Shown: one piece after another, positions 28,332 through 36,066 of the stretch
Numbering within the stretch: the first letter of the stretch is position 1
Layout of the letters: the number at the start of each line of letters is the position of its first letter
From: Candidatus Harrisonbacteria bacterium CG10_big_fil_rev_8_21_14_0_10_49_15
GTDB taxonomy: Bacteria; Patescibacteriota; Minisyncoccia; UBA6257; 1-14-0-10-44-23
NCBI GenBank assembly: GCA_002773415.1
Contig: PFBD01000028.1
Coordinates: forward strand, 78,474 to 132,877
DNA length: 54,404 bases
Reading direction: 5' to 3'
Translations under genes and position numbers: made by a program
Notes under the pieces: model-generated
Database searches by the model: none
Told to the model about the DNA's origin: nothing
The model's input: the letters and a program-made list of their open reading frames with translations, nothing else

Positions 28332-29603
28332 TTAGCTTTCTTTCTTAGGTGCCTGGGACTGCAAAAACTCAAAAACTTTTTGCGTCTGGACCGTGTCATA
28401 AATATACCCGCCGTGAGTCTCTGGGTCAACGCCATGCTTTTGCGCCTGAGCGGCAACCTCTTCTTGGGTTGGCTCCAGCTTTTCTGTTTGGGCGATTTTG
28501 TACAGCACTAAATGACTAGTGACATTCTTGGCGGCCTTGTCACGGAGTTTTTCGCGAAGCTCTTTGTCTAATGTCTCCCCTGTTTTGTCGTCCGGCGCGG
28601 GCATGGACTGCTTCATCTGCTCAACCATGCCATCCAAAGTGCGCTCTAACAAAATGTCCGGGATCTCCACCTTGGTCTTGTCGTTTATCTTCGCTAGCAC
28701 CTCCAGGCGTTGGCGCTCTAGCTCTTTTTGATCTTTCTCCATGCCTAGGCCTTCACGCATGCTTTTGTGCAGGTCGGCGACTGTCTTGAATGTCGGAGCA
28801 AGGCTGGCGGCAAACTCGTCGGTGAGCTTTGGTATATCGCGCTCATACACGCCGATTACCTTACCCTTAAACTGTAAATCTTTTCCTTGCAACTCTTTTT
28901 GCCAGTAGTCTTTCGGCGCAGTTAGAGTGAAGTCTAAGTCATCGCCATCGCTCTTGCCGACGAGCGCTTCGTCAAAGCCGGTGATGAACTTGCTGTCGCC
29001 TAAAATGAAACGCTCTTTTTGAAAAGCGGTGTTTGGGATGGATTTACCACCCGTGAACGCCTCCAGGTCTATCTCTAGCAGGTCGCCCATCTTCGCCGGC
29101 CGGTTGGCACTGGTCTCTTTGGCGCGCGACTCTAAGATCCACTGCGTGGTCTTGGTCATCTCTTCTTCGCTGACGTCTGTCTTTCGCTCCTGGCTAAATA
29201 TCTCTTTGGCGATAGCTTTATAATCCGGCAGTTTCACTTCTGGGAACAAAGTCAGAGTTGCTTTATAAGTTAGGCCGCCGCTGACGCTTTCAGTTACTTC
29301 TATTTGCGGCTGGTCTATGAAGGTCCAGTCGTTCTCTATCTTAACCTCGTCAAGGCTGTGGCGGATAGCATCTTCAAGGGCCGCCTCAAATACCTTGGTT
29401 TTGTTGATGGCTTGGTCAGCCATCTCTTTTGGAGCAGTCCCCTTCCTGTAACCCTTCAACTCAACGCCGGCCAAGGCGTCTTCATAAATAGGCTGGTAGT
29501 ACTGCTGGAACTCGGCTTTATCCAGAGTTATCTCAACCTCTATCTTGGAATTTTCTAATTTTTTGATTTTATTCTTCATTTTTTCACTTTGTGAAGCTTT
29601 CAC
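28332..29603 (-). CDS. tig: Trigger factor
   Basis: ENSKIEVEITLDKAEFQQYYQPIYEDALAGVELKGYRKGTAPKEMADQAI...PPI-like and C-terminal domains. Confidence 0.93.
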   Translation of the reverse strand: MKASQSEKMKNKIKKLENSKIEVEITLDKAEFQQYYQPIYEDALAGVELKGYRKGTAPKEMADQAINKTKVFEAALEDAIRHSLDEVKIENDWTFIDQPQIEVTESVSGGLTYKATLTLFPEVKLPDYKAIAKEIFSQERKTDVSEEEMTKTTQWILESRAKETSANRPAKMGDLLEIDLEAFTGGKSIPNTAFQKERFILGDSKFITGFDEALVGKSDGDDLDFTLTAPKDYWQKELQGKDLQFKGKVIGVYERDIPKLTDEFAASLAPTFKTVADLHKSMREGLGMEKDQKELERQRLEVLAKINDKTKVEIPDILLERTLDGMVEQMKQSMPAPDDKTGETLDKELREKLRDKAAKNVTSHLVLYKIAQTEKLEPTQEEVAAQAQKHGVDPETHGGYIYDTVQTQKVFEFLQSQAPKKES

Positions 29604-29683
29604 TAGTCACTAATAATCACCAATCGTACGAATAGCTCTCAAGATTTTGAATTAGATTAGTTTGATTAGTGATTCGTGATGTC

Positions 29684-30253
29684 TTAGTTTTTCGTTGATG
29701 TTCCGAATTTCTTCTCATACTCTGCCATAGACTCCTTAATAAGCTCGTAGGCTTTTTCCGGACCTAAAAACTCGCCAATCTTCACTGCGCCCGGACCCTT
29801 GATAGCAAACTTATAAATCTCCATGAAAGTTGCGAGATCCTTTCTTTCATACGGCGCTAGTTGATCAACATGGGTAACGTGATCGTAGCGTGCGTCTTTG
29901 GCGTTTACACAGATTATCTTGTGGTCCACTTCGCCACCGTCTAACATTTCCATCATACCTATGACCCGGCCCTTAGCTAATATCCCTGGCATCAGTGGCT
30001 CGCCGCTACTAAACAAAACCGCGTCAAGCGGATCGTTATCGCCGCTATTCCAGGTGCTTGGAACATCGCAGTAGTTTGTCGGATAGACAGTTGGCCCTTC
30101 AAGTACTCGGTCAAGCTCTAGGATGCCGACCTCTTTATTATATTCGTACTTGTTCACGCTCCCCTTCTGGATCTCCACAAAAAGATTCAAGATCTGCGGC
30201 GCATCATCTTGCTTAATGCGATGAAAATGTGAGTAGCCTTGGTGCATTTCCAT
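29684..30253 (-). CDS. ppa: Inorganic pyrophosphatase
   Basis: VEIQKGSVNKYEYNKEVGILELDRVL...YPTNYCDVPSTWNSGDNDPLDAVLFSSGEPLMPG. Confidence 0.94.
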   Translation of the reverse strand: MEMHQGYSHFHRIKQDDAPQILNLFVEIQKGSVNKYEYNKEVGILELDRVLEGPTVYPTNYCDVPSTWNSGDNDPLDAVLFSSGEPLMPGILAKGRVIGMMEMLDGGEVDHKIICVNAKDARYDHVTHVDQLAPYERKDLATFMEIYKFAIKGPGAVKIGEFLGPEKAYELIKESMAEYEKKFGTSTKN

Positions 30254-30279
30254 AAGTTTAGATTATTAGCTTATTACTT

Positions 30280-31596
30280 TTAATCTTCTTTTGCTTTTTC
30301 TTCCTTCTCCTCGGTCGCCTCCTCTTCCTTTACGGGAGTTTCTGTTTCGGTTTCGGTTTCAGCCTTTACTTCAGACTCAGTGGTCGCATCTTCCCCTTCG
30401 CCAAAGTCAGCCACGCCTTCTTCGTGCACTTCTTCCGGGGCAGTGATGGAACGAACATCTATCTTCCAGCCGGTCAGCTTTGCGGCTAGGCGAACATTCT
30501 GACCACCGCGACCAATAGCTAGTGAGAGTTGGTCGTTTGGTACAAACACGCGTGCCTCTTGGTTTGGCAGGATCTCCACTTCGTTGACTCTGGCCGGTGA
30601 GAGCGAGCTGGCGATAAAGTGAGCCGGGTCTTCAGACCACTCAATGATGTCTATTTTCTCTTGGCCAAGCTCGTTAGACACGGCCATGACGCGAGTACCG
30701 CGCTGACCGACACAGGAGCCAACCGGATCCACGCCTTCAACATTGCTGGCGACCGCCACTTTAGTGCGGCTACCCGGCTCTCGAGCAATAGCCTTTAGCT
30801 CAATTGTGTTGTCTGTTATTTCCGGAATTTCCAATTCAAACAAGTGGCGGACAAAGTCGGGGTGGGCACGAGACAAGATGATGCTTGGGATGCGCGCGTC
30901 TTCTTTAACTTCAACAATAAAGAATTTAAGGCGCTCGCCAATGCGATAGTGCTCGGCCGGGATCTGCTCGTTGTACGGCATTATTGCGGTGGCGCGGCCG
31001 ACATCAATAAACACTGTGCCGCGCTCCATGCGTTGCACAGTTCCAGAGACGATCTCGCCTTCACGGCCCTTGAACTCCTTAATAATAGAGTCGCGCTCGG
31101 CTTCGCGCAGCCGTTGTAAGATAACCTGCTTGGCGGACTGGGCGGCGATGCGGCCAAACTCTTCATGGGTTTCCAGCGGGAAGAGCATCTCTTCGCTAAG
31201 CTCAGCACCCTTTTTTATTTTCTTGGCTTCTTCAAGAGTGATATGCCTGTCAGAGTTGTAGCGCGGCAAAACCTCTTCGCCTTCTTCAGACTCTTCTTCC
31301 AGGGCGGCTTCTGGCTCCTCCCCTTCTTCGTCCTCACTTTTTTCTTCACGAAAACGAACCGTTGTCTCGTCAACAACAGTCTTAACCTGCCAGAACTTCA
31401 GCTCGCCTGTCTTTAGGTCGAACTTTGCCTGAATCACTTCGCCTTTTTTTTCGTATTCTTTTTTGTAGGCGGCGGCGATACTAGACTCAATTGCCTCTAA
31501 TACTTTTGCAGCGTCAATGCCTTTTTCTTCAGACACCTGCTCAATAGCTCGTTTAATTGTTTTTAGATCCATCAACATATTTGTTTTGCTTTGCAA
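30280..31596 (-). CDS. nusA: Transcription termination/antitermination factor NusA
   Basis: SRAHPDFVRHLFELEIPEI...VDPVGSCVGQRGTRVMAVSNELGQEKIDIIEWSEDPAHFIASSLSPA...LAIGRGGQNVRLAAKLTGWKIDV. Confidence 0.97.
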   Translation of the reverse strand: MQSKTNMLMDLKTIKRAIEQVSEEKGIDAAKVLEAIESSIAAAYKKEYEKKGEVIQAKFDLKTGELKFWQVKTVVDETTVRFREEKSEDEEGEEPEAALEEESEEGEEVLPRYNSDRHITLEEAKKIKKGAELSEEMLFPLETHEEFGRIAAQSAKQVILQRLREAERDSIIKEFKGREGEIVSGTVQRMERGTVFIDVGRATAIMPYNEQIPAEHYRIGERLKFFIVEVKEDARIPSIILSRAHPDFVRHLFELEIPEITDNTIELKAIAREPGSRTKVAVASNVEGVDPVGSCVGQRGTRVMAVSNELGQEKIDIIEWSEDPAHFIASSLSPARVNEVEILPNQEARVFVPNDQLSLAIGRGGQNVRLAAKLTGWKIDVRSITAPEEVHEEGVADFGEGEDATTESEVKAETETETETPVKEEEATEEKEEKAKED

Positions 31597-31654
31597 ACCC
31601 GCAGACTAGCGCAGAATCGCAACATTATTTAATTGTTATTTAGTTGTAGATGAC

Positions 31655-31682
31655 GAAAGGCCGCCCCGCGAGGCGACCTTTC
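31655..31682. terminator. Hairpin between nusA and the yraN-like gene
   Basis: GAAAGGCCGCCCCGCGAGGCGACCTTTC. Confidence 0.5.
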
Positions 31683-31716
31683 AAGATAATTGCAGAATAC
31701 TCCGATTTTGCGTTTT

Positions 31717-31797
31717 GTCAACCCCCACACCAATGGAGCAGCAGAAGCGAACCGTCTGGCGAAGACAGCCCTGCTCCATTGGTGTGGGGGTCAACCC
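31717..31797. repeat. ~80-bp imperfect palindromic element, copy A
   Basis: GTCAACCCCCACACCAATGGAGCAGCAG...CCTGCTCCATTGGTGTGGGGGTCAACCC; second copy inverted at ~33273-33352. Confidence 0.85.
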
Positions 31798-31803
31798 TCC
31801 CTT

Positions 31804-32193
31804 TCACACATTTTGATAGTGATTTATAATGCAATCTTTTTTATAATCTGTCAATATCGGGTTTAAAACGGTAATGGCGACGAGGTCGCACCGCCAGCCG
31901 GCTTCCCCTACTCTTTCCGGATACTTTCCGGAATACCACTGAGCAGAGCGGTGAGTCTTTTTCTGCTTCGCAAATCCGTAAAGGTGTTCCGCACGAAACG
32001 AATCGCTGGCTCCGGTCATGGTTTTTACTTCGGCAAACACTAAAACACCGGTAGAAGTTTCGCGACAAACGAGATCCAGTTCTCCGCCGGGTACTTTGAA
32101 TTTAGCCTCCAGAATCTTGTACCCATTGTCTCGGAGATACATGGCGGCAATTGCTTCGCCAAAGTCCCCTTTCGCGGTTGTGTTTTTCGCCAT
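31804..32193 (-). CDS. YraN family (UPF0102) endonuclease-like protein
   Basis: KGDFGEAIAAMYLRDNGYKILEAKFKVPGGELDLVCRETSTGVLVFAEVKT. Confidence 0.9.
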   Translation of the reverse strand: MAKNTTAKGDFGEAIAAMYLRDNGYKILEAKFKVPGGELDLVCRETSTGVLVFAEVKTMTGASDSFRAEHLYGFAKQKKTHRSAQWYSGKYPERVGEAGWRCDLVAITVLNPILTDYKKDCIINHYQNV

Positions 32194-32296
32194 TACTTTT
32201 ATTGTACTCTTGTTTTACTATCAAACAACCTCAGTTGAGGTAATATATGAAACACGTTTCATGGTTTTGTGCCTAGAACCTGGTTGCGCGTGGTTC

Positions 32297-32883
32297 GTGA
32301 AACACGATCAAGCCTTCAGGCACAAAAGCTATTGCAGTGTGGTTTGTGGAACATTGCATGGTTTTTGAGAGTTAAACCCTATGTCCTCTGAAACGTGAAA
32401 CTAATCACGCTTACCCTGCTGATGCTGAAAGAAGTTTCACGACCAACACGACTTATGGTTCCGTTGGCACATTTAAATCGGCCCGGTCCGAGTTCGCTAC
32501 AGACTCGGGCCGGGTTACCCATCCTTGTATGGTGTGAACCGTGAAACTTACCTTGGTGCTCCATAAAGCCTTACACTTGTAAAACAGCGAACACTAAGCC
32601 GGGTTAAAAACCGCTAGTGCTATTATTTATTGCCTCTTTTCCCCTGAAAAAAGTTTCACGACCAACACCCCTAAAACATTTAGCTTTGTTTCACGGTCTG
32701 ATGTTTCACAAAAATGTTTCACACTAGGTGATTTTGTGTATATCTTAGGGATAACTTGATTAGGCGAGTAATAATGCGGAAATCCGGAAGTCTTATTTTT
32801 CCGGATTTCCGTTTCCGGATAGCACAGCAGGTCTTTTACCGGTGCATTCGTGTTCCCGTGAAACACTTAACGGCATGTTTCAC
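32297..32883. repeat. Cluster of ten GTTTCAC/GTGAAAC heptamers (parS half-site-like)
   Basis: Exact copies at 32297, 32395, 32434, 32541, 32653, 32688, 32703, 32716, 32858, 32877. Confidence 0.85.
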
Positions 32884-32910
32884 AAGGCAAAATAGCGGCT
32901 AGGTAGCGTG

Positions 32911-32923
32911 CTAGTACGCTGAT
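32911..32923 (+). promoter_or_regulatory. TrpR-type operator-like site a, overlapping the promoter of the TrpR-like gene
   Basis: CTAGTACGCTGAT followed by TATACT at 32934. Confidence 0.6.
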
Positions 32924-32963
32924 GCAAAAGTGCTATACTGAATTTAATTAACTTCTTTCACAT

Positions 32964-33260
32964 ATGACACAACGAACTGGGAGCGGCTCCCCAAAGCCGG
33001 AATACAGGAAAGAGCTTTTACAGTTGATCGCAACCGCCGCGAAGGACAAGAGATTGTTGGATGATCTTTTGCAGGACCTGCTCACGCCGGCCGAGTATCG
33101 TGAGATGGCGAATCGTTGGCAAATAGTTAAGCGCTTAGAGCAGGGGATGAACCAGAGGGAAATCGCCGGCGAACTGCACGTGGGCCTGGCCACAGTTGTC
33201 CGTGGCGCCCGCGCCTTACTTCGCTCTCGCGGCGGGTTTCGTAAACTCTTGGATCGTTAG
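32964..33260 (+). CDS. TrpR/YerC-YecD family DNA-binding protein
   Basis: LLDDLLQDLLTPAEYREMANRWQIVKRLEQGMNQREIAGELHVGLATVVRGARAL. Confidence 0.88.
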   Translation: MTQRTGSGSPKPEYRKELLQLIATAAKDKRLLDDLLQDLLTPAEYREMANRWQIVKRLEQGMNQREIAGELHVGLATVVRGARALLRSRGGFRKLLDR

Positions 33261-33272
33261 CACTCGGGAGGG

Positions 33273-33352
33273 GTCAACCCCCACACGAATGGAGCAGGAC
33301 TGTCTTTGCCAGACGGTGCGCTCCTGCTGCTCCATTGGTGTGGGGGTTGACA
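33273..33352. repeat. ~80-bp imperfect palindromic element, copy B (inverted relative to copy A)
   Basis: Reverse complement matches copy A with about 7 differences over ~81 nt. Confidence 0.85.
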
Positions 33353-33377
33353 AGAATTTCTCCTCTGTTACAGTGTA

Positions 33378-33390
33378 CTAGTACGCTGAT
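33378..33390 (+). promoter_or_regulatory. TrpR-type operator-like site b
   Basis: GTACTAGTACGCTGATACA just downstream of TTGACA-16-TACAGT. Confidence 0.6.
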
Positions 33391-33427
33391 ACAAGAACTG
33401 TTCCTTTAACTTTGCCTGGGGGTCGCG

Positions 33428-33646
33428 ATGCACAATCTGTTTGGATCTGGTCGGCTGAGTCTTCAGACGATTGTCAGGCTGGAGAGCGCTCCGCCCGGCG
33501 GACAGCCGGTGACCGTGAATCGTTCTGAACTGCCACGTGCGGCAGTCGGAGATGAGGTGATGGTGAGCGCGCCCCTGTACTTCTGGCTGAGGTATAGGGT
33601 CAGCAGTGTCAGCGAAAGCGAGGTCGTCCTAGAGCGAACTTCGTAG
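33428..33646 (+). CDS. Small GC-rich hypothetical protein
   Basis: MHNLFGSGRLSLQTIVRLESAPPGGQPVTVNRSELPRAAVGDEVMVSAPLYFWLRYRVSSVSESEVVLERTS; downstream of operator b. Confidence 0.5.
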   Translation: MHNLFGSGRLSLQTIVRLESAPPGGQPVTVNRSELPRAAVGDEVMVSAPLYFWLRYRVSSVSESEVVLERTS

Positions 33647-33691
33647 CAATCGGGCCGGGGTCCCAGCAAGCCAAGGCTTGCAAAATCCCCA

Positions 33692-33749
33692 CCGTCTGAG
33701 GGTAGGACCCTCACTGATGAGTCCGGCTATAGAGCAGAGGACGAAACGG
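33692..33749 (+). ncRNA. Type III hammerhead ribozyme (predicted cleavage after C33696)
   Basis: CCG-TC | stem I TGAGGGT-agg-ACCCTCA | CTGATGA | stem II GTCC...GGAC | GAAA | CGG; all core elements in order. Confidence 0.85.
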
Positions 33750-33802
33750 CAATGCGTAGTTGGTATCAGTGTACCCCGAATAGCATTCGCCACGGGGCGC
33801 GG

Positions 33803-33815
33803 CTAGTACACTGTG
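33803..33815 (+). promoter_or_regulatory. TrpR-type operator-like site c
   Basis: CTAGTACACTGTG. Confidence 0.45.
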
Positions 33816-33959
33816 ACAAAGTTAGCGGTGGTTCATTGTAAAAAGTATGAATTTTATTTCTGAGAAAAAAATTACTATTTTGCCCCTTTCTTGGTGGCGC
33901 GCCCAAAAACTTCCAAGGGCGTGCTTTGTGTTTATCTATCCGGCTGGCGTATCAATGTA

Positions 33960-33972
33960 CTAGTACACTGAT
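33960..33972 (+). promoter_or_regulatory. TrpR-type operator-like site d
   Basis: GTACTAGTACACTGATTAACTAG. Confidence 0.55.
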
Positions 33973-33994
33973 TAACTAGCCGTGTGAATGTAAA

Positions 33995-34022
33995 ACCCGC
34001 CCTTGGAGGCGGCGTTTTTGTT
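33995..34022 (+). terminator. Hairpin plus U-tract between operator d and the cupin gene
   Basis: ACCCGCCcttggaGGCGGCGTTTTTGTTTT. Confidence 0.65.
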
Positions 34023-34061
34023 TTCTGGTTTGAGTCTTTATGACTCGGAAAGGAGGAGGCT

Positions 34062-34652
34062 ATGCCTCCTTGGGGATGCGCTCACCGGGGATCCGATCCG
34101 TCCGACCCCGTGCAGTTCGTCAAGAAGATGATCCTGTCACACTTGGCTCGGATGATCCGCGACGGCACCAATGGTCCGTTCACCGTGGACTCGCGCCAGC
34201 TCGGCGGTGTGGGTGCTCGGATCTCCTGGCTCGACCCGGAGGTCAAGAGGCGGGTCTGCAACACGGGGTTCTACTTCGGTCCAGATCCGAATGCAGTCGA
34301 GATCATGATGATGCGTGGCATGGCTGGACCGCCGGCCATTCACCGGCATCACCGGGGCGACTCCATGCTGCTGGTGCTCGGACCCGAGCAGGGCTTCCCG
34401 GAGCCGACCGGAGTGACGCTGATGGGGACTCCTCGAGTAGGGGAGGGCTCAGTCGAGATCACCCCCCACCGCAACCCGCCGGGCACATTCATCTACGTCT
34501 CGCCTGGCACGGTCCACGGCTTCTTCTCCGAAGTCGACGACGGCTTGGTCGCAATCGGCATCCAGGACCCGCCCATCCGAGTCGGAGATGAGTTCGACAT
34601 CGAGGATCTGACCCTCGAGGCCGACGGCAAGACGGTCTTGCTGGCGACCTAG
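34062..34652 (+). CDS. Cupin-like GC-rich protein
   Basis: GPPAIHRHHRGDSMLLVLGPEQG...PPGTFIYVSPGTVHGFFSEVDDG; AAAGGAGG upstream. Confidence 0.65.
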   Translation: MPPWGCAHRGSDPSDPVQFVKKMILSHLARMIRDGTNGPFTVDSRQLGGVGARISWLDPEVKRRVCNTGFYFGPDPNAVEIMMMRGMAGPPAIHRHHRGDSMLLVLGPEQGFPEPTGVTLMGTPRVGEGSVEITPHRNPPGTFIYVSPGTVHGFFSEVDDGLVAIGIQDPPIRVGDEFDIEDLTLEADGKTVLLAT

Positions 34653-34691
34653 TCGCTAGCGCAACGCAAGAGGTCTTCTAGGAGATCTCAT

Positions 34692-34718
34692 GGGCCCGCA
34701 TGTACACCATGCGGGCCC
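34692..34718 (+). terminator. Hairpin downstream of the cupin gene
   Basis: GGGCCCGCAT-gtacacc-ATGCGGGCCC. Confidence 0.65.
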
Positions 34719-34783
34719 TTCTAAATTTCTAGACCGTGTAACAAAATTTGTTGGCGGGCGTTATCAAGGGTATATCTGAATTT

Positions 34784-34921
34784 ATGTCTGTTGATACTAG
34801 TCATAGTTTAAATCTGTCCCTTATCTCCGCGCAGCCACAGTTGCTCTGGGGTTTGTTTATGATGCTTGCGATGCAAATTAGCATCTGCGTATATTTTGTC
34901 GTACGCATGCGATATCCGTGA
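34784..34921 (+). CDS. 45-aa small membrane protein (below ORF-track cutoff)
   Basis: MSVDTSHSLNLSLISAQPQLLWGLFMMLAMQISICVYFVVRMRYP*; one TM helix; own terminator at 34961. Confidence 0.4.
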   Translation: MSVDTSHSLNLSLISAQPQLLWGLFMMLAMQISICVYFVVRMRYP

Positions 34922-34960
34922 ACGAGCCCTGTCCTTATTTTTAAAACAATGAGTATAGCG

Positions 34961-34990
34961 CCCGCTCACGGATTGTGAGCGGGTTTTCTT
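34961..34990 (+). terminator. Rho-independent terminator
   Basis: CCCGCTCAC-ggatt-GTGAGCGGGTTTTCTTTT. Confidence 0.8.
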
Positions 34991-35023
34991 TTATTTTCTG
35001 AGGTCACGAACCAAGGAGGGATC

Positions 35024-36001
35024 GTGGAGGCGACTGCGCTGAGAACGTGTCTGATCGGTCAGCCGGGGCGAGATCACTGGCAGGTTACCGTGCTGGATGA
35101 GCTAAGGCCGATCACGCCGGCGATGGTTGAACATGGCCGGAGGCTGATCGAGGAGTGGGCCAATGTCTTCCCGTTGGAGGAGACCTGGGTCCAGAGAGAG
35201 GCGGGTCTGCCGTCGCTGATTGTCCGGCTGGACTGCGTGCCGGACTGGGAGCGAAACGAGCTCCAGATCTGCGAAATCGACGACCGGCCACAGGGCTTTG
35301 GGGTTGGGGGTGAGATCAACTACCGGTTCAGGGAGCGCTTCGCGGAGGTGCGGGCTTCTTGGCCACGGGTGACCGTGGTCTCGTGTCCGCATCGCCGGGG
35401 TGGCGACGACTATCTGTGGACCGACGAGTGCCGGCTGGCGGAGTTGCCGGCTGACTCGAAGACACTGGTAGTCACTCGCTGTGAGCCAACTCAGACAGAG
35501 TTCTGGCCTTTGGCAGGACGGGCGATTGCGCCTGTCCGTACCGAGGGCGACAAGAGCTACGGCGAGAGGTTGGGCTGGTGGCGTACGGTCACCAGGCCAG
35601 AGGATCTGCCGGGCCTGGGCCAGGGCTTCTGCCTGAAGCCCACCCAGGGTAGCAAGTGCCAGAACATCCTCATCGTGCATCCGGAGTGCGGGCCGGGAGC
35701 AAGTGGAAACAAGAAGCGGCGGGCGGATGGCACCAAGGTCTCCGGGTACAGCCGGAACCAGGCTGAGGCGCATCTGCGTCGGCACGGCAAGCTCTTCTGC
35801 CAGCCGTTCATCGCACCAGTGATCGCAGAGCTGGCAGACAGAGGCAAGCACAACCTCCTGTACCGGATCAGCTACGCGTTCTGTCTGGCAACGCGGCAGT
35901 GGGTGTGCTTGGGCGGGACCTGGTTCGCCAGGCCATACCCGCAACTACTCCTGCACGGGGCCAGCGACGCAATCGTCGGGCCGGTCGTCATCGGCGACTA
36001 G
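35024..36001 (+). CDS. GC-rich hypothetical protein, possibly ATP-grasp-like (GTG start)
   Basis: CCAAGGAGGGATC upstream; ICEIDDRPQGFGVGGEINYRFRERF...GFCLKPTQGSKCQNILIV...LFCQPFI pattern reminiscent of ATP-grasp ligases. Confidence 0.55.
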   Translation: MEATALRTCLIGQPGRDHWQVTVLDELRPITPAMVEHGRRLIEEWANVFPLEETWVQREAGLPSLIVRLDCVPDWERNELQICEIDDRPQGFGVGGEINYRFRERFAEVRASWPRVTVVSCPHRRGGDDYLWTDECRLAELPADSKTLVVTRCEPTQTEFWPLAGRAIAPVRTEGDKSYGERLGWWRTVTRPEDLPGLGQGFCLKPTQGSKCQNILIVHPECGPGASGNKKRRADGTKVSGYSRNQAEAHLRRHGKLFCQPFIAPVIAELADRGKHNLLYRISYAFCLATRQWVCLGGTWFARPYPQLLLHGASDAIVGPVVIGD

Positions 36002-36013
36002 GCCAAAGCACTA

Positions 36014-36047
36014 GCCACTGGCAGCGCGCTTGCGCGCTGCCAGTGGC
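36014..36047 (+). terminator. Strong perfect hairpin
   Basis: GCCACTGGCAGCGCGCTTGCGCGCTGCCAGTGGC. Confidence 0.7.
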
Positions 36048-36066
36048 CAAATACTTTTTTACTAAC

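Noticed and set aside
32297-32883. GTTTCAC cluster as a CRISPR array
   Set aside because: Motif is only 7-8 bp, in both orientations and irregularly spaced
35102-35944. Minus-strand 280-aa ORF
   Set aside because: Shadow of the GC-rich 35024-36001 gene that has a Shine-Dalgarno and GTG start
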